Assembly (NCBI GenBank): GCA_029933995.1 | Contig: JAOZNB010000085.1 | Span: 1-5,385 of the forward strand | From: Candidatus Moraniibacteriota bacterium | GTDB lineage: Bacteria > Patescibacteriota > Minisyncoccia > Moranbacterales > GCA-2747515 | Length of the DNA stretch: 5,385 nucleotides | Direction: 5' to 3' | In this document: positions 1 to 5,385 of the stretch, piece by piece | How the letters are laid out: every line of letters starts with the position of its first letter | How positions within the stretch are numbered: the first letter of the stretch is position 1 | The notes under the pieces: generated by a model | Database searches by the model: none | The model's input: the letters and a program-made list of their open reading frames with translations, nothing else | Told to the model about the DNA's origin: nothing | Position numbers and translations under genes: made by a program

Positions 1-417
1 ATCATAATATTTTATAATATCCTTACTACGCTCCTCCACTTCTTCATTTCCAAAAAAACGCCATCTCTCATCAAGGCTCATATGATAAAATCCACACCTA
101 TTTGCAGCATCAATATGTTTTTCAAAAATCTCTCCATCCAATAATTCAACATCATCTTCAAGAAAGAAATAATAATCATAATCTAAAAATTTCTCTAAAA
201 CTCTATTTTTTGATATGCCTACTCCTTCACGTTTATCAGAATAAACTAGTGGGATCTTATACTTTTCACAAAAATTTACCGTTTCATCATCATTACCATC
301 TAAAGATACCACAAAATCACAATTGTCATTACCTTGACAATATTTTATAAAATCATATGCATAAGCCTGTATTTGATCAGCTCTATTACATGTATTAATA
401 CAAATAAGTGTTTTCAT
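1..417 (-). CDS. Glycosyltransferase, GT-A fold (GT2-like), 5' part only; runs off the left edge
   Basis: An open frame starts at ATG 417-415 and stays open for 139 codons to the edge of the window; the C-terminus is missing. The product begins MKTLICINTCNRADQI, the usual first beta strand of a GT-A nucleotide-sugar transferase. VVSLDGNDDE follows at residues 36-45 (nucleotide-binding strand end, D40), then GVGISKNRVLE (65-75), which resembles the GT2 'N-G-x-x-x-A-R-N' helix. FFLEDDVEL (84-92) carries the acidic E87-D88-D89 cluster expected to bind the metal and sugar diphosphate. No signal peptide or membrane segment is visible, so it is probably cytoplasmic and transfers a sugar from a nucleotide donor. 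Donor and acceptor cannot be read from the sequence. The start is supported by an AAAGG Shine-Dalgarno 8 bases upstream. Unlike the coupled genes upstream, it follows a 137-base spacer and may have its own promoter. I am confident of a GT-A-type enzyme and unsure of the exact family. Confidence 0.8.
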   Translation of the reverse strand, partial: MKTLICINTCNRADQIQAYAYDFIKYCQGNDNCDFVVSLDGNDDETVNFCEKYKIPLVYSDKREGVGISKNRVLEKFLDYDYYFFLEDDVELLDGEIFEKHIDAANRCGFYHMSLDERWRFFGNEEVEERSKDIIKYYD

Positions 418-425
418 AAAATATA

Positions 426-430
426 CCTTT
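426..430 (-). promoter_or_regulatory. Ribosome binding site of the leftmost glycosyltransferase gene
   Basis: Read on the minus strand, AAAGG sits 8 bases before the ATG at 417. It decides the start of this gene. It is the only clear Shine-Dalgarno at a gene start in the window; the starts at 2387, 3862 and 4905 lack one and seem to rely on coupling to the preceding gene. Confidence 0.7.
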
Positions 431-448
431 TAATAACTTCATACTAAA

Positions 449-478
449 ATAATACTATTAAATATAGTTTTTTCACTA
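449..478 (-). promoter_or_regulatory. Weak candidate promoter in the 137-base spacer (418-554)
   Basis: On the minus strand TATTAT (454-449, 5 of 6 matches to TATAAT) lies 18 bases after TAGTGA (478-473, only 3 of 6 matches to TTGACA). Transcription would begin near 441, leaving a short leader that contains the AAAGG site before the ATG at 417. The spacer is almost pure A/T, so TATAAT-like words are expected by chance. No GC-rich hairpin followed by T's was seen after the stop at 555, so read-through from the upstream operon is equally possible. Confidence 0.22.
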
Positions 479-554
479 AAATAAAAATATACACCAATAC
501 ACATAAAACATCTCTATCATTACTAAATATTGCAACTATAATAAACTATCTTTT

Positions 555-2387
555 TCAAAAAAACTTCTTCTTTGCCTTAGTAATTAATCGAGGAATATCA
601 CTTAAACCATGTAACTGCACATTATCTACACCTAATTTTTTAATAGTAATTTTTCTAGTCTTTCCTACATTTCTTATACCTCTCGCAATTTGTTCATGTT
701 TTTTTGCGATTACATAGTCAAAGTGTTTTTCATATATATCTCTGTGATTTTCTATAATCCTAGACACTAATTCAAAAGCATTTTTATTTGATGTTTCTAC
801 CTTGGAGCCAGGCCTAACATAGTAATTAAATAAATTTTCTGAAATTACACGCACGTCACAACCTTGCTTCATAATTCGCAACCAATGATCCCAATCCTCA
901 TAACCTCGTAAATTTTTATCATACCCCCCGCCATTGTCATGTAAGGTCTTGCGAAAACATGAAGCTGTATGCACCGGTGAATTTATAAGAGCATCCTTTA
1001 TACTGATCCTGTCAACAGGTGTATAGCAAGAATTCATAGCTCCAAAAGTTTTTACACCACAACTAACAATTCCTACACTTTCCTCCGCATCAAATATATT
1101 TTTTACCTTCTCCAGATATGTACTCTCCAATGTATCATCAGCATCTAAACATACAACATATTCCGATTTTGCAAGTTTTACACCTTCATTACGTGCGACT
1201 GATACACCTCCATTTTCCCTCAATCTTATAACTGTAACATGCCTTTCTACATCATTCAATATATCCTGAGTTTCTTGATCTGGTGATGCATCATCTACTA
1301 CTATAATCTCCACATTATCCAATGTTTGTGCAAAAACAGAACCAATCGCCTTTGGCAATAATGTCCCTAAATTATAACAAGGTATTACAACTGTAAAAAC
1401 TGAATCATCCATAACCATTTCCTCCTTCCCTTTTTCATATCGTTGTTTCTTTTTTTCTTTCATTATCCCCTCATACTCACTCTCAGTCTCATCTTGAATA
1501 CGAGTTATAATTTTTTGCTTTGTAAATTTACCATTTACCACAACACTGCCACTTCTTTTTTCTGAATAATATGCAGTTAACGATTTTAAAAATGGATAAC
1601 GTAATTGTAGCTGTCTTTGTACTATCGTATTTTGACGTGTTTTATATTCAAGTTTTTCATCACTTTGATGATAATCATGAAAAAGGATAACTGATGGATC
1701 ATACACAAATACGTCTCTGTCATATTCATAAAATTCTACCATCCTATACTGCAAGACCAAGCCCTCACCGCCTGCAAGAGAGTCCTCAAAGCCACCGACT
1801 CCTATATAATCTTTAGCTCTCCATGCAGAATTACCCTCCGCATTTATTAATGATGCTATTTGTTTATTACCGAGATCATAATGTGTTGGCATAAACTCTT
1901 TCTGCAATTCTTTGTCAATTGGCAAAACTTTACCCCGTACCGCGATTATCTTCTCATTTTCCATTACTAGTAAAACACTTTCGATATAATCCACCGGATT
2001 ATACCCATCAGCATCTCCAAATACTAAAATATCAGAACTTGCATACACAGCACCAACATTTCTACCACCACAACAACCTAAATTATTTTTTGCCTTAATA
2101 TATAAAACATCAAAATTCCTAATTTTTTCAACAGTTTTATTATCAAGTCCATTATCCACCAAAATTATCTCAAAATCTTGATTAGTCTGCTCTTCCCAAT
2201 ACTCTAGATTTCTTATTAAGTCGTCACCCTCATTGTAAGCGACAATAACAACTGTTGTTTTTGGATTATTCTTTTTTTCTCCATACTGAACAATCTTACC
2301 AATTTCACTTTGATATATTTCTTTTGAAATCCTTTTATCCTTCAATGACAAATTTATTTTTTTATCTGGTGAATATTTTATGATCAT
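555..2387 (-). CDS. Two-domain GT2 family glycosyltransferase (610 aa)
   Basis: Two GT-A (GT2) domains are fused in one chain. Domain 1 (about 43-275) has TTVVIVAYNEGDDL (44-57), LVDNG (76-80), a glycine/cysteine-rich NNLGCCGGRNVG (101-112) and the metal-binding D125-A-D127. Its usual E-D catalytic pair seems to be E208-G209 (AGGEGLVLQYRM). Domain 2 (about 329-556) has TVVIPCYN (332-339), VVDDASPD (363-370), ENGGVSVARN (391-400), D415-A-D417-D418 and the catalytic-base motif GYEDW (495-499), so it looks fully active. A lysine/glutamate-rich linker (about 300-325) joins the domains. Bifunctional GT2 chains commonly add two sugars or build a repeating disaccharide; that role here is inference. 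Domain 2 is close to the 347-aa glycosyltransferase two genes upstream (a little under half identical by eye). The ATG overlaps the preceding stop by 4 bases (ATGA), with no Shine-Dalgarno, pointing to translational coupling. The C-terminus is basic (LITKAKKKFF) but lacks the tail shared by the three upstream proteins. Confidence 0.9.
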   Translation of the reverse strand: MIIKYSPDKKINLSLKDKRISKEIYQSEIGKIVQYGEKKNNPKTTVVIVAYNEGDDLIRNLEYWEEQTNQDFEIILVDNGLDNKTVEKIRNFDVLYIKAKNNLGCCGGRNVGAVYASSDILVFGDADGYNPVDYIESVLLVMENEKIIAVRGKVLPIDKELQKEFMPTHYDLGNKQIASLINAEGNSAWRAKDYIGVGGFEDSLAGGEGLVLQYRMVEFYEYDRDVFVYDPSVILFHDYHQSDEKLEYKTRQNTIVQRQLQLRYPFLKSLTAYYSEKRSGSVVVNGKFTKQKIITRIQDETESEYEGIMKEKKKQRYEKGKEEMVMDDSVFTVVIPCYNLGTLLPKAIGSVFAQTLDNVEIIVVDDASPDQETQDILNDVERHVTVIRLRENGGVSVARNEGVKLAKSEYVVCLDADDTLESTYLEKVKNIFDAEESVGIVSCGVKTFGAMNSCYTPVDRISIKDALINSPVHTASCFRKTLHDNGGGYDKNLRGYEDWDHWLRIMKQGCDVRVISENLFNYYVRPGSKVETSNKNAFELVSRIIENHRDIYEKHFDYVIAKKHEQIARGIRNVGKTRKITIKKLGVDNVQLHGLSDIPRLITKAKKKFF

Positions 2388-2393
2388 TTTTTT
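2384..2393 (-). promoter_or_regulatory. ATGA coupling junction with an A7 run (PP-loop gene to 610-aa glycosyltransferase gene)
   Basis: On the minus strand the codons read TTA AAA AAA TGA, with the next ATG beginning one base before the TGA. No Shine-Dalgarno precedes the ATG, so re-initiation by terminating ribosomes is the likely way the downstream gene is translated. The A AAA AAA heptamer is also in the correct phase for -1 slippage, which would fuse the two frames; that is only a possibility. Confidence 0.5.
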
Positions 2394-3862
2394 AATAAAA
2401 TTTTAATAAAGTTATATGGATAAGTTAATAGCTTATATGGTTTTTGTACAGAACGAAAAAATAAATCACCCAACTGAAACGATGCTGAGTTTTTTAATTC
2501 TGCAATATATTCATTTTTTTGATCTAATTGCAACCTTTCATTAGAACTTATTGTATCAAAAATATACCCCAATATAACATCAATCTCATTCAATCTTTTT
2601 TGAATACTATCATTATTGTAATCTGTATTCAAGTCCCAATTTTCAAAAATTAACACGTCATCCCTATCCATGTTTTTTAAAAATACTCTCATTTTTTGAC
2701 GCACCACATCTCGTAAATCACTATCTGGTACAAATCTATCCAGTGCATCATCATATTGTCTTTCACACCATTCAATATTATCATTTGCTAATAATATTTT
2801 TTCCCTAAAAAGACTTAATACAACATGTTTATGTTTCAAATCAGCATACTTAAGCGCATACATAAATATATGCTGAAAATATAATGGCGGTTTACCAAGT
2901 ATATGTTCTTGAATATTTTTTTGTCTTAAAAATACATCAATTATATCTTCAGAAATATCATAATTATTAACAGCGATGTTCATTAGATACTTTCTAAAAC
3001 ATTTAAAACATCTCATACATGGCTCGTTCATCGCACCAAACTGACATGATGTTGCTATTTCATCAAAGCCAGATTTATGCACAATAGTTGATGTACCAAT
3101 TTCAGTAATTCCAGCGACAGGCTTTGACAAATAGATTCCAACACCCCTAAATAAACTTGCCCACATTTTATCTGGATAATCTCTTCTTTTAAATTTTTTT
3201 CCATCCTTAATATCTGACGAGCCTACAATAGAACCATAATTAATACTTTTTAAATTAAAATAATCTGCCAAAAGAAAACAGGGCGTTGATAATGTCGTCC
3301 ATGTTGGATACTGTGGCATTGGTCCAACAATGTGCTCAATATCTGATTTCACATAATATGCATTTTCAAATTCATCAATAATTTGTTTTTGTGCGACGAT
3401 AGAATAGTTAGGCTGTACATTATCAATATTTTCATGATCCTTCCTCAAAAACATTAATTTTACAGAGTCATCAGGAATAATCTGTGTAACAGCAACAGAA
3501 TCAACGCCACCACTAAAAGAAACAGCATCTTTTTCTCCAAATGATCTACTAGACAGGCTCTTATTAACTCCAATTACTTTCAAGCCACAATTTGACTCTA
3601 TCAACTCAGCAAAATTCGTACTAATTTTTACTGGAAAACTAATTTTTGTTTTGACCCAAGGTAACACAATTGTTAGCAAAGTCAATGCTATAAGATCAGG
3701 ATGAATTTCTTTCACAAATACTGGCAAATCAAAGCTAAATGTGTTCTCTAATAATTCTATTTCTGAACCTCCCTGCCCTATCCCTATTCTATTTTCATCA
3801 TCATTTAATATAATTTGAAAAAGCAATGTCTGATTATTCTTTTTAATATATGTTATTTCCAT
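2384..3862 (-). CDS. PP-loop ATPase-like enzyme with QueC-like cysteine cluster and shared C-terminal tail (492 aa)
   Basis: The N-terminal ~110 residues match nothing I recognise. VSFSGGVDSVAV (114-125) is the PP-loop motif (SGGVDS 117-122) of N-type ATP pyrophosphatases such as QueC, asparagine synthetase B and the NAD/GMP synthetases, which adenylate a carboxyl or carbonyl group. C273, C282, C285 and C288 (C-x8-C-x2-C-x2-C) resemble the zinc site of QueC. The middle (180-260) contains PMPQYPTW and NYGSIVGSSD, probably part of the substrate pocket. Residues 300-440 are helical and unassigned. A Q/N-rich linker (about 441-455) leads to the shared tail LKNSASFQLGDLFFRS...KILLKK (456-492). It is about twice the length of QueC and sits among glycosyltransferases, so a queuosine role is unlikely. 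ATP-driven amidation or ligation of a sugar carboxylate in the polymer or its precursor is a reasonable inference, unproven. It might belong to an existing uncharacterised DUF family. The ATG shares one base with the upstream stop (TAATG), and no Shine-Dalgarno is seen. Confidence 0.82.
   Translation of the reverse strand: MEITYIKKNNQTLLFQIILNDDENRIGIGQGGSEIELLENTFSFDLPVFVKEIHPDLIALTLLTIVLPWVKTKISFPVKISTNFAELIESNCGLKVIGVNKSLSSRSFGEKDAVSFSGGVDSVAVTQIIPDDSVKLMFLRKDHENIDNVQPNYSIVAQKQIIDEFENAYYVKSDIEHIVGPMPQYPTWTTLSTPCFLLADYFNLKSINYGSIVGSSDIKDGKKFKRRDYPDKMWASLFRGVGIYLSKPVAGITEIGTSTIVHKSGFDEIATSCQFGAMNEPCMRCFKCFRKYLMNIAVNNYDISEDIIDVFLRQKNIQEHILGKPPLYFQHIFMYALKYADLKHKHVVLSLFREKILLANDNIEWCERQYDDALDRFVPDSDLRDVVRQKMRVFLKNMDRDDVLIFENWDLNTDYNNDSIQKRLNEIDVILGYIFDTISSNERLQLDQKNEYIAELKNSASFQLGDLFFRSVQKPYKLLTYPYNFIKILLKK
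2387..2521 (-). repeat. Tail-module repeat, copy A (3' end of the PP-loop gene)
   Basis: This 135-base stretch encodes the end of the linker and the whole C-terminal tail of the 492-aa protein. It matches 3865-3999 without gaps at 128 of 135 positions (counted by eye; differences include silent and missense changes). It ends at the A7 run directly before the TGA stop. The enzyme-coding sequence before the repeat is unrelated to that before copy B, so the breakpoint is sharp. Confidence 0.93.
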
Positions 3863-3871
3863 TATTTTTTT
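3860..3871 (-). promoter_or_regulatory. TAATG coupling junction with an A7 run (347-aa glycosyltransferase gene to PP-loop gene)
   Basis: The codons TTA AAA AAA TAA end the upstream gene, and the last A of the stop is the first base of the next ATG. As at the following junction there is no Shine-Dalgarno and the A7 run is in the -1 slippage phase, so translation is probably coupled. Confidence 0.5.
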
Positions 3872-4905
3872 AATAAAATTTTAACAAAGTTATATGGATA
3901 AGTTAAAAACTTATATGGTTTTTGTACAGAACGAAAAAATAAATTACCCAATTGAAACGATGCTGAATTTTTTAATTCTGAAATATATTCATTTTTTTGT
4001 TTAATTTGATCATTTTTTTGTTTAATTTGATTATTTCTTTGCTCTAGCTGAGCATCTTTATATCTTTTTTCAAATCTATCAAATGTATGTTGTATGTGCA
4101 AATTAAGGAATATGTCACCAGAATATTTTTTATAAAGTTCTTTATGTTTTTCAAATATGATAGTAAGTACTTCCCGCATTCTCTCGCTACTCATTGAATG
4201 CTGCATTGAATCACTGTGTACATTGTAATAAAACAATTTATCCTCTATAACCATATGTTTCCAGTTAGCACCAGACGTAAACACTTTAATCCAGAATTCC
4301 CAATCCTCATAAGCCCTGAGATTTATATCATATCCTCCAACGTCGTCATATACAGCCTTACGAACACATGATGCTACTGGCACTCGGTTCAAAGATAAAA
4401 TTGCATCTACTGAAAAATTTTTCTTAGGCATCCAAGAAACATCCACCTCTCCAAACGTCTGAACTGAAGGACTTACTACACCAATTTGATCATTAGAATC
4501 AAAAATTTCTTTTGCCTTTTCTAAATATACATCCTCAATAAAATCATCAGAATCCAAACATAGCACATACTCCGAACTAGAGGCTTTTATTCCAACATTT
4601 CTTGCATTAGACAATCCACCATTTTTCTCCAAATGGATAACTGATACATACCTCTCCAACTCCTCTATTTTTTTAATTGTCTGCTCATCAGTCGATGCAT
4701 CATTAACAATAGTAACTTCAATACTCTTTAACGTTTGATTTAAAACTGAAATTACCGTTCTCTCAAGCGTCTCTCCAGAATTAAAACATGGGATGACTAC
4801 AGAAAAGTCCATTCTCATTTTATCATCTTTTTTTGCAAAGTCATTTGCATTTACATAATCTGATATTTTAACTTTGTTTTCTATGAAATCATCAATGTTA
4901 TTCAT
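3862..4905 (-). CDS. GT2 family glycosyltransferase with coiled-coil linker and shared C-terminal tail (347 aa)
   Basis: A single GT-A domain occupies about 32-265: SVVIPCFNSGETL (35-47), IVNDASTDEQT (66-76), EKNGGLSNARN (93-103), the metal-binding D118-S-D120-D121 and the catalytic-base motif AYEDWEFW (198-205). These are the landmarks of an active inverting GT2 enzyme that transfers a sugar from a nucleotide donor in the cytoplasm. The first ~30 residues are a charged extension. After the domain comes a short coiled-coil-like stretch (about 284-310) made of 7-residue repeats (NNQIKQK, NDQIKQK, NEYISEL), then the shared tail LKNSASFQLGNLFFRS...KILLKK (311-347). There is no hydrophobic transmembrane helix, but the tail is aromatic and basic and could lie on the membrane. 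The start at 4905 follows the previous stop by 9 bases; neither it nor the internal ATG at residue 30 (4818) has a good Shine-Dalgarno, so the exact N-terminus is somewhat uncertain. The catalytic domain is paralogous to domain 2 of the 610-aa enzyme. Confidence 0.9.
   Translation of the reverse strand: MNNIDDFIENKVKISDYVNANDFAKKDDKMRMDFSVVIPCFNSGETLERTVISVLNQTLKSIEVTIVNDASTDEQTIKKIEELERYVSVIHLEKNGGLSNARNVGIKASSSEYVLCLDSDDFIEDVYLEKAKEIFDSNDQIGVVSPSVQTFGEVDVSWMPKKNFSVDAILSLNRVPVASCVRKAVYDDVGGYDINLRAYEDWEFWIKVFTSGANWKHMVIEDKLFYYNVHSDSMQHSMSSERMREVLTIIFEKHKELYKKYSGDIFLNLHIQHTFDRFEKRYKDAQLEQRNNQIKQKNDQIKQKNEYISELKNSASFQLGNLFFRSVQKPYKFLTYPYNFVKILLKK
3865..3999 (-). repeat. Tail-module repeat, copy B (3' end of the 347-aa glycosyltransferase gene)
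   Basis: This is the direct-repeat partner of 2387-2521, in the same orientation and reading phase, encoding residues 303-347 of the glycosyltransferase. It ends with an A7 run immediately before the TAA stop that overlaps the next ATG. The boundary with the enzyme part falls inside the coiled-coil linker, where a 21-base tandem repeat begins. Confidence 0.93.
3988..4050 (-). repeat. 21-base tandem repeat, 3 units, encoding heptads of a coiled-coil linker
   Basis: Units are 3988-4008, 4009-4029 and 4030-4050. The first two are identical at 20 of 21 bases; the third keeps about 14 of 21. The unit length is exactly seven codons. The units encode Q-x-N-x-x-I-K-type heptads (residues about 286-306), so unit gain or loss would lengthen or shorten the spacer between the GT2 domain and the tail by one heptad without breaking the frame. 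Confidence 0.8.
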
Positions 4906-4914
4906 ATTATGACA

Positions 4915-5385
4915 TTATTTTAATAAAATTTTAATAAAATTATACGGATAAGTCAGTAATTTATATGGCTTTTTGATTGAACGAAAAAATAAGTTCCCCA
5001 AAAGAAATGATTTAGAATTTTTCATTTCTTGAATTTGATTATTATTTTGCTGTATTGACTTATGTTTTTCTACACTATTAGCATTATAATGCAATACTTT
5101 ATTTATCCGTTCTACTTCTTTTTTGTCTAGAGTGTCTACGACTACTTCAACGGCCTCATCATCAGAAATCTCACTCAACACAGAAGAATATTCAAAATAT
5201 TCAAAATCTCTCTTATATTTAGTATACACCAAATCACGCAATTCCGAAGTATAATATCTTTTTATTTTTTTACTAGCATTGGATGCGTGTCTTTTTTCTT
5301 CTGATAGATATTTTTTATAATTCTGAACATAAATCTTACCTAAAACCTTAATAAAATCATTATCAAAATTCTCCAATTTGCCTAT
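4915..5385 (-). CDS. Probable sulfotransferase, C-terminal part (gene starts beyond the right edge), with shared tail
   Basis: The frame is open from the window edge (codons ATA GGC AAA at 5385-5377) to TAA at 4917-4915, giving 156 visible residues. The first possible start inside is TTG at 5376, but the sequence in front of it is coding in the same frame, so I read this as a truncated gene. IGKLENFDNDFIKVLGKI (1-18) and RYYTSELRDLVYTKYKRDFEYF (43-64) resemble the end of sulfotransferase family 2 proteins (carbohydrate sulfotransferases), where a 'y-E-n-l-x-x-D-F' strand is followed by 'YY-x-x-x-x-x-x-LV-x-x-x-Y-x-x-D-F-x-x-F-x-Y'. The PAPS-binding loops that would prove it lie outside the window. 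If correct, the enzyme moves sulfate from PAPS to a sugar of the polymer. Residues 73-115 are acidic, then Q/N-rich; residues 121-156 are the shared tail (MKNSKSFLLGNLFFRS...KILLK), one lysine shorter than in the two next genes. Family recognition is by eye. Confidence 0.65.
   Translation of the reverse strand: MGKLENFDNDFIKVLGKIYVQNYKKYLSEEKRHASNASKKIKRYYTSELRDLVYTKYKRDFEYFEYSSVLSEISDDEAVEVVVDTLDKKEVERINKVLHYNANSVEKHKSIQQNNNQIQEMKNSKSFLLGNLFFRSIKKPYKLLTYPYNFIKILLK
4918..5033 (-). repeat. Tail-module repeat, copy C (3' end of the sulfotransferase-like gene)
   Basis: This is a more diverged third copy, aligned to copy B with an offset of 1050 bases and about 79% identical by eye over roughly 114 bases. 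The protein is better conserved than the DNA: GNLFFRS, KKPYK-LLTYPYNF and KILLK are kept. It lacks one lysine codon at the end compared with copies A and B, so the homopolymer before the stop is A4 instead of A7. Confidence 0.85.

Noticed and set aside
102..350. An 82-codon open frame on the plus strand.
   Set aside because: It lies wholly inside the minus-strand glycosyltransferase reading frame (417-1), its translation is low-complexity and rich in H, N and L, and it has no family motif.
454..468. Small inverted repeat (ACTAT / ATAGT) as an operator or terminator.
   Set aside because: The arms are only 5 A/T-rich bases in an almost pure A/T spacer, which is expected by chance; there is no GC stem or defined T-run.
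418..554. RNA gene or riboswitch in the spacer.
   Set aside because: It is too short and too A/T-rich, with no stable paired structure or known conserved motif visible.
2384..3862. Assignment as queC (queuosine synthesis) or as a QatC-like antiviral protein.
   Set aside because: The PP-loop and cysteines are shared, but length, N-terminal region, tail and neighbours are those of a polysaccharide locus; no qatA/B/D or queD/E/F partners are present.
2387..5033. The repeated tails as terminal repeats of an insertion sequence or as a CRISPR-like array.
   Set aside because: They are in-frame coding direct repeats with no transposase, inverted ends, target duplications or regular short spacers.
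5374..5376. TTG as the start of a complete 153-aa protein.
   Set aside because: The frame is open to the window edge and the residues before it continue a sulfotransferase-like segment; the gene is better read as truncated by the window.

Overview
The window is a strongly AT-rich piece of bacterial DNA in which every supported gene lies on the minus strand, so transcription runs from right to left. The gene content is that of a surface-polysaccharide locus (capsule, O-antigen, or glycosylation of another cell-wall or surface structure). The sequence does not fix the species. The low GC, the A/T-ending codons and the tight gene packing fit an AT-rich Firmicute, or a host-associated or aquatic Gram-negative bacterium, equally well.

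Layout in transcription order: (1) 5385-4915, the 3' part of a gene entering from the right edge, whose product looks like the C-terminal part of a sulfotransferase; (2) 4905-3862, a single-domain GT2 glycosyltransferase; (3) 3862-2384, a PP-loop ATPase-like enzyme with an SGGVDS motif and a QueC-like four-cysteine cluster; (4) 2387-555, a two-domain GT2 glycosyltransferase; (5) after a 137-base AT-rich spacer with a weak possible promoter and a good ribosome binding site, 417-1, the 5' part of another GT-A-fold glycosyltransferase that leaves through the left edge. Genes 1-4 are almost certainly one operon: the gap is 9 bases between 1 and 2, and the overlaps are 1 base (TAATG) between 2 and 3 and 4 bases (ATGA) between 3 and 4.

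The most striking feature is that three consecutive proteins with unrelated catalytic parts (sulfotransferase-like, GT2, PP-loop) end in the same C-terminal module of about 37 residues. It has the pattern (L/M)KNS-x-SF-x-LG(N/D)LFFRS...KPYK-x-LTYPYNF(I/V)KILLK, preceded by a Q/N/K-rich coiled-coil-like linker. The module is also a DNA repeat: the copies of genes 2 and 3 are 128/135 identical without gaps, and the copy of gene 1 is about 79% identical to that of gene 2. The repeat ends essentially at the stop/start junction with the next gene, so the locus looks like a series of enzyme cassettes separated by a shared tail.

Working model (inference): the tail is an amphipathic membrane-associating or docking segment that gathers the polymer-building and polymer-modifying enzymes (sulfation, sugar transfer, possible ATP-driven amidation or ligation) into one membrane-bound assembly. 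At the DNA level it also provides homology for swapping enzyme cassettes.
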